From Methylomonas fluvii (GTDB lineage: Bacteria; Pseudomonadota; Gammaproteobacteria; Methylococcales; Methylomonadaceae), in the NCBI RefSeq assembly GCF_014850975.1, contig NZ_JACXST010000001.1, forward strand, positions 186,001 through 250,000: 64,000 bases of DNA. The letters run 5' to 3'. The notes under the pieces were generated by a model, which was not told the DNA's origin, made no database searches, and saw only the letters and a program-made list of their open reading frames with translations. How positions within the stretch are numbered: position 1 is the stretch's first letter; the number at the start of each line of letters is the position of its first letter. Below are positions 48,482 to 56,695 of the stretch, piece after piece. The translations under genes were made by a program, and so were the position numbers.

Positions 48482-49057
48482 ATGATGAGTGTAATCAGTA
48501 AACCAGCCAATCCTCAGGGCAAGGGAAGCGTCGCGGTATTGGACAGTTTGCAGCAGGCCAAAAAGCAGCTGATTGCCCCCGCCAAAAACATTCAGCAAAT
48601 CAGCAGCGATTTATTTACCTCGTTGTTTGTTTTGAATAGCCAAATTCGTTTTAAACCGACCACGGGACAAGCGTATTGGCTGTATTTTAAGGATGAGCAA
48701 TATCGCCTGTCGTTGATTGCGCCGGAACAATGGCCGCCAAGCCAGTCCGGCCGGTGCATAGGCACTTGCGAATTACAGTCGGATTTAACCTGGACCTTGG
48801 CCTTATCCGAGGCTTGCGCCAATGACGGTGCTTTTATCCAAGAGATTGCGGATCAGCGCCTACAACTGGAACAGACACTACAACAGGCCGAAAAAATCGA
48901 CGATGTATTGCCGGTTTATCTGGAAACCCTGCCCTACTATTCCCGAGTACTGGCCGCGACGCTGGCCTATTCGCTGAAGCAATCCATGCAAAAATCGGGT
49001 ATTTTGGGTTTGAGTTTTCGGCAAGCGGAAAAGTTACTAATAAACCATATCGATTAA
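48482..49057 (+). CDS. DUF2452-family protein
   Basis: 191 residues. Segments that I associate with DUF2452 are NPQGKGSVAVLDSLQQAKKQ, SDLFTSLFVLNSQIRFKPTT, YWLYFKDEQYRLSLIAPEQW and LQSDLTWTLALSEACAN. No signal peptide or membrane span; probably cytoplasmic. No enzymatic residues are known. The second ATG (48485) could equally start it. It lies 92 bases after the FeS photolyase gene on the same strand and could extend that operon, though its family is not tied to DNA repair. Confidence 0.72.
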   Translation: MMSVISKPANPQGKGSVAVLDSLQQAKKQLIAPAKNIQQISSDLFTSLFVLNSQIRFKPTTGQAYWLYFKDEQYRLSLIAPEQWPPSQSGRCIGTCELQSDLTWTLALSEACANDGAFIQEIADQRLQLEQTLQQAEKIDDVLPVYLETLPYYSRVLAATLAYSLKQSMQKSGILGLSFRQAEKLLINHID

Positions 49058-49427
49058 ATAATCTCGCAGACGATTCGACCCAACGTCTTTGATTTTAAGG
49101 CGTTAAAGCCAATAGTCTAGCCATTGCCGTCATTGGGCTATAAAATCGAATGTCGGTTTTAGTAATGTTTTCGATCATTGATGATGTCAAAAATAAAATG
49201 CAGGTCGGGCAATGCTTTTCTGCCCACCTTTTGAAGATAACAGCTTTAATTCCGCGTGGGCACAAAAAACCTGTGCCCTACTAGGCTGGCCTTATTCGAG
49301 TTTTCAGAATTAGGTCAAGCAAGGAATCTATCCCGAAAACTGGGTGGCGTTATGCCGCTGGATATTGAAGGCATTGAATAACTCGAAAGATGCGCCGCCC
49401 GTTGGTTAGCGCATCCTAGGGGCTAAA
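49058..49427. other. Intergenic stretch with a REP-like hairpin
   Basis: About 370 bases. GGGCACA, seven bases, TGTGCCC at 49258-49278, followed by TACTAGG, is a typical dispersed palindrome. Short frames after it (about 49310-49400) resemble no protein I know. Nothing else recognised. Confidence 0.4.
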
Positions 49428-49945
49428 TTATCTTCGATCTTCTATACAACCAGACTCCCAAGGATCTGGTGCCGGATTTAGCCAGCTTTCAGCTGTTACA
49501 GCATCTTTAATAGCACCTTCAAGTTCAAATAATGCTCGGCCATAAATAACCGATTTATTTTTTTCGCCCGAATTAAAAGTAATTTTCATATATGACATAT
49601 CAGTCCATGTTAAATGCTTTTTCTTCATTTCCTCTGAATAATCATCAGGGCGATCAAAAAAACCAACTTCGTCGAACTTTGCTATTAAATCCTTAATCTT
49701 TATTTTTTCTATATTTTTATAGCGATCTCCTTTTATATGTACATAATGCTTACCCTGCCAATGAACATTACCGGTACTGAAAATTTCGATTTTATACTCA
49801 TAAGCGCAAGTGCATGATGGGCAATATGTTTGCAACGTGATAATGGGGCGGCTATTTTTAGCCGAAGCCACCGTAGAATAAAATATCCAAAAGAACACAC
49901 TGAGCAATATCGTAATTGCCGTTTTTTTTGATTCTTCAATTTCAC
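49428..49945 (-). pseudogene. Secreted DUF6438-like protein with an apparent frameshift in an A8 tract
   Basis: The body (about 150 residues) fits DUF6438: TYCPSCTCAYEYKIEIFSTG, NVHWQGKHYVHIKGD, KIKDLIAKFDEVGFFDRPDD and TWTDMSYMKITFNSG. In its own frame the only start is a TTG at 49907, inside what should be the signal peptide. A GTG at 49945 with GGGAG six bases upstream begins KLKNQKK in the next frame; one extra A in the eight-A run at 49922-49929 would join it to TAITILLSVFFWIFYSTVASA, a textbook signal peptide. So the gene is frameshifted, phase-variable, expressed by slippage, or mis-sequenced. AT-rich relative to neighbours. Confidence 0.6.
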
Positions 49946-50201
49946 ATTAATCTCCCTCATTTCCTGTACTTTTTGTCAATCATGAGCAAGCAGACTTGAT
50001 GGAATCGAGGATTCGAAGGCCAACACCCTTAAAAATAGTCAGCTAATGGCCGATAGTCGCCCAAACTCTCGGGAAAAGCCACCCTTCAAACCGTTCGCAT
50101 TGTTAATTTAGCGCCTCTGTCAGTTGGGCGTTTTGGATAGCAATTGAGGCAAGGTGTGGCCGCCATACTCGGTCGAAGACGGCCCACTTGCTCAATTCAC
50201 C

Positions 50202-51254
50202 TTAGGCCTCGCCGCTCCTCGGCAACGGGCCTTGATACAATTCCGCCATCGCCTGAAACACGTAAGCCAATAGCGGCTGGTCGATAAACGTGCCGAAGAA
50301 CAGATAAGGTTCGGCCTGATTGGCGGCGCGAATCTTGGCATGAGTTTCCGGATTATCGCCGGCGTAGGCGCGGAACAATTCCAGCCAGGTCCGGGCCAGT
50401 TGCTGCATGCGCGGATCGCTCGGCGGCGTGCCGTCTTCCCTATGTTGGCGTATCGCGGCGATCAGCGGCGGCCACTCGTCGGCGCGCTTACCATAGTTCT
50501 CGCGCATAAAGCTGAATTCATCGGCAGCGAGGTATTTTTCGTAGATCGTCAATTTAGTCTCGATGAACGCGCTTTGAATGTAAGCAACGAGTTCCGGGGT
50601 CACGCCGGTTTTGGCTTGCATCGTCGGTTCACCGACCATCATGGCGTTGAGTTTGACGAGTAGCCGAGGATCGCCTTGGGTGTCGCGCTCCAGCATGCTG
50701 ATCCATTGCCGTGCCAATTCCTGGGCCTCGGCACTCTCCGGCACAAACCCGGCTTGCATCGCCTCGTGCACCACTTGAACCAGTGCCGCCCATTCGCCGG
50801 CAGTGGAGTTCTCGTCTATATCCAGTAGCGGCAAGCGCTTCAGGTCGTTGGCGGAAAAATATTTATCGTACATGGTCATCATCTCCAGTGTGGTTAGCCA
50901 ATCGGCAAGCTCCGGCTCTTCTCCGCGCGTTAATTGCAGTTGCAGGCCACACAAACGCTCGCGCAAGGCTTGGCTTTGCGCAATCTGCCGGTCCAAGGCT
51001 TCAATCTGCCGTTCGACGATAGTCGCGAGATTCAGTCCGGAGTTTGCCAAAATGTCTCCGATGTCGGCCAGCGACAAACCAAACCGCCGTAAGGCTTGAA
51101 TTTGATGCAATCTGGAAATGTCCGCCCGGTTATACAGCCGGTAGCCGCTATCGGAACGCGCGGAAGGCTTAAGCAAGCCAATGCTGTCGTAGTGATGCAG
51201 GGTACGGACCGTCAGTCCGCAGCGTTTGGCGAGATCGCCCACTTTAAGCAGCAT
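50202..51254 (-). CDS. MerR-family regulator with TipAS-like effector domains
   Basis: 350 residues. The MerR winged helix-turn-helix is complete (LKVGDLAKRCGLTVRTLHHY, LLKPSARSDSGYRLYNRADI), followed by the dimerisation helix (ATIVERQIEALDRQI). The rest resembles TipAS ligand-binding repeats: MTMYDKYFSANDLKRL and later LTIYEKYLAADEFSFMRENY, so possibly two such units. TipAS-type regulators respond to small hydrophobic or peptide antibiotics. The start at 51254 matches the MerR N-terminus. No target operon adjoins; the nearest downstream genes point away. Confidence 0.86.
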   Translation of the reverse strand: MLLKVGDLAKRCGLTVRTLHHYDSIGLLKPSARSDSGYRLYNRADISRLHQIQALRRFGLSLADIGDILANSGLNLATIVERQIEALDRQIAQSQALRERLCGLQLQLTRGEEPELADWLTTLEMMTMYDKYFSANDLKRLPLLDIDENSTAGEWAALVQVVHEAMQAGFVPESAEAQELARQWISMLERDTQGDPRLLVKLNAMMVGEPTMQAKTGVTPELVAYIQSAFIETKLTIYEKYLAADEFSFMRENYGKRADEWPPLIAAIRQHREDGTPPSDPRMQQLARTWLELFRAYAGDNPETHAKIRAANQAEPYLFFGTFIDQPLLAYVFQAMAELYQGPLPRSGEA

Positions 51255-51387
51255 GGATTAGCTCCTTCGTTATGCGTGCCGCCAGCATAGAGCGTGACGT
51301 TGCGTCAGGGTCAAGCGCCATGGTTAAGATAAATTGATCGCCGATTGGATCTGGGTTATTGAAGTGTTGATGGCCGCTTCCGGGGCC

Positions 51388-51792
51388 TCAAGCCATCACA
51401 TCCAGTTTCGGCGGCAAGGCCATGCCGTCGATACGTTTAACGTTGCTCAACACTTTTTCCAGAAAAGCGGTGTCTTCGTGACGGCTTTTCTGAAATTCGA
51501 TCTGCCCTTCGATCTGGCCCAAATAATCCATCTTCACGTCGCCGACATTGCCTGCGCCGGACGAGTTGATGGTGGCGGTTGGAATGTAAGGCACGACGTC
51601 TAGCAAACCGTCCACGCCGGATTTGATCAAGGCGTTGATTTCATTGAGCGAGACCTGGCACATATTGACGGTCCGCGGCGCTTGGCTCTGATCGGCTATC
51701 TCGGCGACTTTTGCGATTGCCGGAGACGGCAAGGTTTTTCCGCTGACTGCGTGACTAGCGGCAAGGTTGGGTCCTATAGTCGAAATATTCAT
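51388..51792 (-). CDS. Hypothetical protein of 134 residues
   Basis: AGGAG six bases before the ATG and a clean frame support expression. No signal peptide, membrane span or known domain. The protein is moderately hydrophilic with a Ser/Ala-rich N-terminus (NISTIGPNLAASHAVSGK) and a helical second half (LGQIEGQIEFQKSRHEDTAF). It lies 89 bases upstream-side of the first hybrid kinase's end, on the same strand as the kinase, and could be the last gene of that operon. Function not recognised. Confidence 0.5.
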   Translation of the reverse strand: MNISTIGPNLAASHAVSGKTLPSPAIAKVAEIADQSQAPRTVNMCQVSLNEINALIKSGVDGLLDVVPYIPTATINSSGAGNVGDVKMDYLGQIEGQIEFQKSRHEDTAFLEKVLSNVKRIDGMALPPKLDVMA

Positions 51793-51881
51793 CGCAAACT
51801 CCTGGTTTTAGGGTGAGTATCCATCGCACCTAGCAAAATAGACGCCATTTGTTGAGACTTGAGATTATCGAATTGGCGTTT

Positions 51882-53699
51882 TTACGAGTGGTCTTTGTCG
51901 GCCGGCGGCAATAACCGGCTCAGCAGGGCATATAAGGCCTCCGGGTCCAAGGGCTTATGCAGTACCAGGTAACCTTCCTGCTCGGCTTGGGCCAGGGCCG
52001 GGGAATTGAATTCGCCGCTGATCATCGCCCCGGCGGCGTCCGGGCAGCACTCCAGCAAGGCTTGCAACAACTCGAAGCCGCTTTCGCCCGAGCGCAAGCG
52101 CTGGTCGCAAAAAATGGCGTGCGGTGCGAAGCCGGCATCGAGCAGGGCCAATGCGTCGTTGGCCGATGCCGCGCAAGCCGTTTCCACGCCCCACGAATTC
52201 AATAAGGCTTGCCAGGCATTGCGCACTTGCGGTTCGTCGTCGATCACCAGGCAACGGCCGCTAAGCACTGCGGCTTGCTCGACCGGTGCGACGGCTTGGT
52301 CAGCCGCCATAGCCCACCGCTCGGGGCTGGGAGCGGCGGCCGACAATCGCAACCAAAAGCGTGAACCGCGGCCTTCTCGCGAACTCAAACCCTGGCTGGC
52401 GCCCATCAAATCCGCGCAACGCGCCACCACCGCCAAACCCAAGCCGTGTCCGGCGTTATCGATGCGCCAGGCATGCTCGGGACGAAAGAATGGCGAGTAA
52501 ATCCGCTGTTGGTCATCTTCGGCGATGCCGACCCCGGTATCCCAAACCTCGAACTGCCAACAAGCGCTGCGCCGCCGCGCCGCCATCAGCACCCCGCCTT
52601 GCTGGGTATAGCGCAAGGCATTTTGCATCAGGTTGATCATGGACTGGCGCAACAACATGGCATCGGCGGTGACTAAGGCTCGGCCGCCGCTCAACCGCAC
52701 TCTGAGATCGATTTGCCGTGAGCGGGCTTCTTCTCGAAACAGCGTCGCGACATCGTTCATCAGCGGGTCTAGCGCGACAGTTTGCAGATTGACCGGCTGG
52801 GCACCCGACTCGATTCTGGACAAATCCAACAGCGAGTTGAACATCTGCGTCACCGACTGCACGCTTTGCCGCAAATCCTGCAAGGCTGGGCCCAACAGTA
52901 AATCCCGGTTGCGGCGGGAAATCGATTCGATCAAAAAGCCCATCGCATGCACCGGCTGGCGCAAGTCGTGGCTGGCCGTGGTCAGGAACTGGTTTTTGGC
53001 GCGTAATGCGGCTTCGGCTTCAATCTTGGCAAGCCGATAGTTTTCGGCCAACTTGGCGCTATCTTCTTCCAACTTTATCTGTTGCAGGAAGAAGCGATGG
53101 GCAATGGAAGAGTGCCGGTATATCGATAAGACATAACTGAGGCACAAAGGTAACGTCAAAAACCAGTGTTCGGGAAACACCCAAGGCGTTAGTAGAGTAC
53201 ACCCGCCCCAACCCGCGGCAAAGAAGCGCCGAAACGCGCTGAATACCGGCGATTGATGGGTGGCGTTGGCCGCCATGATGGAGGCGAGGGTCATATACAG
53301 CGTTAATGCGTATTCGAAGGGTACCCGTCCGGCCACAACGATTACCAGCGCGGCCAAGCCCGCGCCGTGAAGCAGCGCCATCCTCTGAATGACCGGCAAC
53401 CATTTGGCGACTGCCGCAAGCGGATCGAGACTGGCCCTATCACGCCGGTATTGCCGCTGTTGCAGGCGGACGGCCACGACGGCGATAAAGTACGACAGCG
53501 TCCAAACCAACAATCCCCAGGCGTTTTGGTCGAGGTAATGTTTCCAGTATAAGAAGGGCATGCCGACGAAAGGGATGATGCTGATGCTGTAAACCAAACG
53601 GTTATGCGTCATATCCAACAGGCTAGCTTGGCCGGCCGGGCTGATGTCTGCAAAGCGCAGCGGCTTGCTGTCCCTTGAATCTGGCAGTGTGGCTTGCAT
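51882..53699 (-). CDS. Membrane hybrid histidine kinase with C-terminal receiver (copy 1)
   Basis: 605 residues. The N-terminal half has about five spans (LVYSISIIPFVGMPFLYWKH onward). The transmitter has its phospho-His at residue 244 (TASHDLRQPVHAMGFLIES), N box MLLRQSMINLMQNALRYTQQ, and G boxes VWDTGVGIAEDD and GHGLGLAVVARCADLM. A variable linker leads to a receiver (GRCLVIDDEPQVRNAW, phospho-Asp532 in FCDQRLRSGESG). Its ATG shares a base with the stop of the LuxR-type regulator gene (TGATG), with GGAAGG just inside that gene, so the two are coupled. The second copy is at 56682. Signal unknown. Confidence 0.9.
   Translation of the reverse strand: MQATLPDSRDSKPLRFADISPAGQASLLDMTHNRLVYSISIIPFVGMPFLYWKHYLDQNAWGLLVWTLSYFIAVVAVRLQQRQYRRDRASLDPLAAVAKWLPVIQRMALLHGAGLAALVIVVAGRVPFEYALTLYMTLASIMAANATHQSPVFSAFRRFFAAGWGGCTLLTPWVFPEHWFLTLPLCLSYVLSIYRHSSIAHRFFLQQIKLEEDSAKLAENYRLAKIEAEAALRAKNQFLTTASHDLRQPVHAMGFLIESISRRNRDLLLGPALQDLRQSVQSVTQMFNSLLDLSRIESGAQPVNLQTVALDPLMNDVATLFREEARSRQIDLRVRLSGGRALVTADAMLLRQSMINLMQNALRYTQQGGVLMAARRRSACWQFEVWDTGVGIAEDDQQRIYSPFFRPEHAWRIDNAGHGLGLAVVARCADLMGASQGLSSREGRGSRFWLRLSAAAPSPERWAMAADQAVAPVEQAAVLSGRCLVIDDEPQVRNAWQALLNSWGVETACAASANDALALLDAGFAPHAIFCDQRLRSGESGFELLQALLECCPDAAGAMISGEFNSPALAQAEQEGYLVLHKPLDPEALYALLSRLLPPADKDHS
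51905..53015 (-). repeat. Duplicated kinase/receiver DNA shared with about 56725-57835
   Basis: The DNA coding for the transmitter and receiver of this kinase is nearly the same as in the kinase gene at 56682, with scattered third-base changes. The linker between the two domains and the membrane half differ strongly. See the finding on the twin kinases. Confidence 0.85.
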
Positions 53700-54352
53700 C
53701 AGGAGCCTTCCAGCTTTTTGCCGCGCAACATAGTGATTACCTCAATCCGATTGCGCGCACCTAGGCGTTCCAAAATACCGGTGACGTGCTCTTTGATGGT
53801 TTGTTCGGACAGCGACAGGTTCAAGGCGATGCGTTTGTTGGGCAAACCTTTCAACATCATTGCCAGTACTTGGCCTTGGCGGGCGGTCAAACCCAGTTCG
53901 GCGGCGGTGACCGGCAGTTCCTTGAGCGGCTGATTGATGCCTGCCACGGCAAATGGACCGGTCCTAAACCAAGTGTCACCCCGCAGTAACGCGGCCACGG
54001 CACGACCGAAAATCTCCGGCGCTTCCTGCTTGTGCAGAAAGCCGTCGGCGCCGGCCTCGCGAGCCTTGTCAGACACGGCCGCATTGTCGTCTGCGCTGAT
54101 TGCCAGCAAACGTGTCGCCGGGTACTGCCGTTTCATTTGCACTAACAACGGCAGCGACGCACCTTCCGGCAGCCAAAAATCCACAACAGCCAACGACGGC
54201 GGCTGGGCGGCATCGAGAATCGCCCAAAACTCGGCGATGCTGGATACCGGCCGGGCCTGGCCGAAGCCGCAATGCGATAGCAAAAAATCGGCGATGCCGC
54301 TCGCCAACAGCGGATGGTCGTCGATAACCAACGCGCTAGCCGAATTTGTCAC
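53699..54352 (-). CDS. LuxR/NarL-family response regulator
   Basis: 217 residues from GTG 54352, which has GGGAGAG six to seven bases upstream; a TTG at 54358 is too close to that site. The receiver domain has the acidic cluster ALVIDDHP, phospho-Asp58 in AVVDFWLPEG (the usual D-x-x-M-P-x-x-D/N variant region is WLPEG), and Lys in GFLHKQEAPE. The C-terminal helix-turn-helix is ELGLTARQGQVLAMMLKGLP, then NKRIALNLSLSEQTIKEHV, typical of LuxR. It is the probable partner of the kinase encoded directly downstream. The region before it holds a palindrome that could be its own operator. Confidence 0.92.
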   Translation of the reverse strand: MTNSASALVIDDHPLLASGIADFLLSHCGFGQARPVSSIAEFWAILDAAQPPSLAVVDFWLPEGASLPLLVQMKRQYPATRLLAISADDNAAVSDKAREAGADGFLHKQEAPEIFGRAVAALLRGDTWFRTGPFAVAGINQPLKELPVTAAELGLTARQGQVLAMMLKGLPNKRIALNLSLSEQTIKEHVTGILERLGARNRIEVITMLRGKKLEGS

Positions 54353-54374
54353 GCTCAACTCTCCCTAATGGTCG

Positions 54375-54411
54375 ATAGCCTGGTTCGGCATTTTGCGTCG
54401 AACCAGGCTAT
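54375..54411. terminator. 13-base-pair hairpin between the response regulator gene and the duplicated upstream region
   Basis: ATAGCCTGGTTCG, eleven bases, CGAACCAGGCTAT with no mismatch. On the minus strand it would lie in the regulator mRNA leader or in front of its promoter; on the plus strand nothing ends here. It could be a leader hairpin or an insulator; no T-run follows. Confidence 0.4.
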
Positions 54412-54415
54412 TGCT

Positions 54416-54444
54416 AAAACATGCAAAATAATTACATCTTAACA
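54416..54444 (+). repeat. 29-base exact repeat, copy 1 (partner at 59239)
   Basis: The 29 bases starting AAAACATGCAAAATAATTAC are identical to 59239-59267. The similarity continues downstream past the palindrome to the ribosome-site-like TTTGGAGAA. Together they mark a duplicated upstream region. Confidence 0.9.
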
Positions 54445-54464
54445 AACCGCCGATGCGCACCAAC

Positions 54465-54482
54465 ACCCTACTACGGTAGGGT
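54465..54482. promoter_or_regulatory. Palindromic operator candidate, copy 1
   Basis: ACCCTAC-TACG-GTAGGGT: seven-base perfect arms around four bases. The same arms with TCCG in the centre are at 59287-59304. It lies about 110 bases upstream of the LuxR-type regulator start on the minus strand, and about 95 bases before TTTGGAGAA on the plus strand. It is a likely binding site for a dimeric regulator; the LuxR-type protein next door is the first candidate. Confidence 0.6.
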
Positions 54483-54588
54483 TACGCCGCCGCGCCGCGC
54501 TTCCGATAATGCTGCCCAGGCTTGTCGCCGTTCGTCAGGGTTCCGGGCATTTGCATCCGTGTAAAACGACTGTTTGGAGAACGCTTTT

Positions 54589-54684
54589 TTGATCTCACTG
54601 ATTTATCAATCAAAAGCAACCCACGACGAGATACTGCAAATGACAAATTTTATAAGACATTCGATGCCGTTACATCAACCTTAG
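54589..54684 (+). pseudogene. Short frame behind the duplicated leader, possible BLUF-gene remnant
   Basis: 31 codons starting TTG at 54589, nine bases after GGAG of the duplicated leader. The product begins LISLIYQSKATHDEI, which resembles the first strand of BLUF blue-light domains (L-x-x-L-x-Y-x-S), but a stop follows after about 30 residues and no later BLUF motif appears in any frame. Either a truncated gene or chance. The resemblance is only to one strand. Confidence 0.25.
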
Positions 54685-54711
54685 GTCTATCAATTAAAAA
54701 GGGGCGACGCT

Positions 54712-54807
54712 ATGAAAACGTACTTTCCATCGTTACCGGTTATGGTTGTTTTAACCATCAGTGGGCGTGTTTTACGTTTGCGCGGCAATGACAAGGCGAA
54801 TCCATGA
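54712..54807 (+). CDS. Possible 31-residue leader peptide upstream of the lipoprotein gene
   Basis: MKTYFPSLPVMVVLTISGRV and 11 more residues. AAGGGG lies 9 bases before the ATG, and its TGA overlaps the ATG of the lipoprotein gene (ATGA), which is the only support. It could serve translational coupling. No homology recognised. Confidence 0.35.
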   Translation: MKTYFPSLPVMVVLTISGRVLRLRGNDKANP

Positions 54808-55217
54808 AAAATGTTATGGCAATCATTGCCTCGTCCATGCTTTGTTCATGTGGTTTTATGACGCCAGCCAAGCAATATTCGGGCGGTACCCTTAGCGCTG
54901 ACGAGATTGCGGTAATCCAAAGTGTTGTGGGTGCCCCTTTTGCCGATGCCTATCACGCGACCATTATCGGCTACACGAAGATCGAAGCCAACGGCGCGGG
55001 TGAACAAAAGGAATTTGGCTGGCCGGGTTTTACGGACTACCCCAGCGAGATTCATGTCTTGCCTGGAGAGTATGAAATTCAAGTCTATTGCTTTAAAGGA
55101 TTTTCGAGTCATAGACCCAAGAAAACCCTGGCGTTACAAGCAGGCCAAACCTATTTGCTCACATGCGATGTCCGAAGCGATCAGGCGTTTATCGGGGTGA
55201 GCTCGCGCGCCAGTTAG
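54804..55217 (+). CDS. Putative lipoprotein of 137 residues
   Basis: The N-terminus KNVMAIIASSMLCSCGFM looks like a lipoprotein signal, with Cys15 in L-C-S-C as the probable lipid site, though C at the -2 position is unusual. The mature protein has a strand-rich pattern ending in LPGEYEIQVYCFKGF and LQAGQTYLLTCDV, like small PEGA/YbaY-type beta-sandwich modules. No enzyme motif. Function not recognised. It lies behind the duplicated promoter region and could be under its control. Confidence 0.6.
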   Translation: MKNVMAIIASSMLCSCGFMTPAKQYSGGTLSADEIAVIQSVVGAPFADAYHATIIGYTKIEANGAGEQKEFGWPGFTDYPSEIHVLPGEYEIQVYCFKGFSSHRPKKTLALQAGQTYLLTCDVRSDQAFIGVSSRAS

Positions 55218-55333
55218 GGCGGTTGGGTTTTGCCCGCCATGGTTAACTCGATCCATGATTTTTGCCCGGTCAAAACCCATTTTCCGAGACCAACGCGCTG
55301 CTTAGCAATACGTTACAAGAATGGCAATAGCTG

Positions 55334-56026
55334 ATGCCAATGATTGAATCGGCGCCGCGCAGGTTTGCCTTATGCCTGATCGTATCTCTGTCGATACATC
55401 TTGGGATAGTGTTGGCGTTGAACGATATAGATCGGCCGAGGAAATCGGCTGACCGTTTGACAGCGCTATCAGTGGAATTCAAGATCCTACGCTTAGCGGA
55501 ACAAGATAGGCAAAATCAGTTGCCGCTAAGTCCGCCATCCAGGGTAGCCGGACGCAGATCAAGGACGCTTCCAAAGCCGGTGCCGATTTTGACGGGTCGT
55601 GGCGACTCTTCGCCGCGGCAAACGAACAACGCCGCGGCGCGGACCGACAAGTCAGCGAATCCCGCGCCTCCCGAGTCTGCCAAACTCGACCTATCCAAGG
55701 TATTGGACGATATGCGCCAAGTCGCCCGAGAATCGGCCGAACTTGAAGGGGAGAATAAGTTTGATCGCCGCAAATTGGCGGTTGCCCCGGAAAATCTTAA
55801 GGCGCCGGATAGCGGGCCCATGGCAGAAACGGAAACCTATACGCTTCCCAACGGTTACCAGCGCCGATGTGTCGTCAACGCGGACGGCGTAAAGCAATGT
55901 ATGAGTAAAGAGGCGGATGACGGCGGTATTTGGAACGCTAAGATTTATTTACCGGACTCGCTGCCAGCCGACGGCAAATCCATCGAATTCGCTCGACGTC
56001 TACAGCAGGCTGCCGGAAAACATTAG
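55334..56026 (+). CDS. TonB-like membrane-anchored periplasmic protein without a TonB C-terminal domain
   Basis: 230 residues. The N-terminus RRFALCLIVSLSIHLGIVLA is the S-x-x-x-H transmembrane anchor typical of TonB and TolA, in which the His-bearing helix contacts ExbB/ExbD. A Pro/Arg-rich linker (about 60-110) follows and then a helical and polar region (LDLSKVLDDMRQVARESAEL, ETYTLPNGYQRRCVVNADGV). The usual TonB C-terminal fold with a YP motif is not visible. No exbB or exbD gene is near. It may be an energy-transducer relative with a different partner; inference from the anchor only. Confidence 0.6.
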   Translation: MPMIESAPRRFALCLIVSLSIHLGIVLALNDIDRPRKSADRLTALSVEFKILRLAEQDRQNQLPLSPPSRVAGRRSRTLPKPVPILTGRGDSSPRQTNNAAARTDKSANPAPPESAKLDLSKVLDDMRQVARESAELEGENKFDRRKLAVAPENLKAPDSGPMAETETYTLPNGYQRRCVVNADGVKQCMSKEADDGGIWNAKIYLPDSLPADGKSIEFARRLQQAAGKH

Positions 56027-56059
56027 CGCCATCGGTCGACTCGATGAAAATGTATGACT

Positions 56060-56695
56060 TTAGGGTTGCTTCGTGACTTCAGCCCGGCCAATGTAGGCTT
56101 GAGTTAATTGCGCGGCGCTTGCCAATGCTAGCCAGCCGAACAGTAGGCTTTCGGTAAGGCGTTGAATCAGTCCTCTATGGCTGGCCAGAATCGGCAGCGT
56201 CATAAACGCAAGCCCAGTCAGCACTAGAACGCCGGAAATTTTCAAAGGGATGGCGATGCGGGAGCCAGGAATACGCCCAAACAGCAGCAAGCCATAACCG
56301 CCTCCCAGATATTCAAGCGCACCGAACAGGTTATGAATTTGCTGGCGCCAGGAGCCCATAAGCGGAGAGCCGGGATCGCACGGGAATAGCGCGCAAAAGA
56401 CATAAGCCGTTCCCACCCAGGAAAACGCCAGTAAACCCCGGCGTAGCGTGGGGTTCTGCTTGAGCATGCGGTACTGGCAGGCCAGTGCCAGGCATTGCAT
56501 CAAGCCCACTGGCAGGAAAAGTCCGTAATTGATTTGGTGCGCCAATGGCGTTCCGAACGCAGACAATTCGCTAATGGTCTGGCGCACGGCGTCGTAGTTG
56601 GGGAGCGTTTGGGCGTAGTGCCAGTTACCCCAAGCCAACAGGCCCGAGGAAGCCAGCCCCAGCCACCCGGCAAGACTAATATTAGGCGATTTCAT
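56060..56695 (-). CDS. DUF998-family membrane protein
   Basis: 211 residues, about six spans. LPNYDAVRQTISELSAFGTP at about residues 31-50 is the conserved DUF998 block, and CALFPCDPGSPLMGSWRQQI gives the second conserved loop. The function is unknown. Its start lies 14 bases inside the end of the second hybrid kinase gene, so it is translated from the kinase transcript. It might be a membrane partner of that kinase (inference). Confidence 0.8.
   Translation of the reverse strand: MKSPNISLAGWLGLASSGLLAWGNWHYAQTLPNYDAVRQTISELSAFGTPLAHQINYGLFLPVGLMQCLALACQYRMLKQNPTLRRGLLAFSWVGTAYVFCALFPCDPGSPLMGSWRQQIHNLFGALEYLGGGYGLLLFGRIPGSRIAIPLKISGVLVLTGLAFMTLPILASHRGLIQRLTESLLFGWLALASAAQLTQAYIGRAEVTKQP

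Noticed and set aside
54522-54791. 89-codon frame across the duplicated leader
   Set aside because: It runs through the conserved leader and past its ribosome site in the wrong frame; no recognisable protein.
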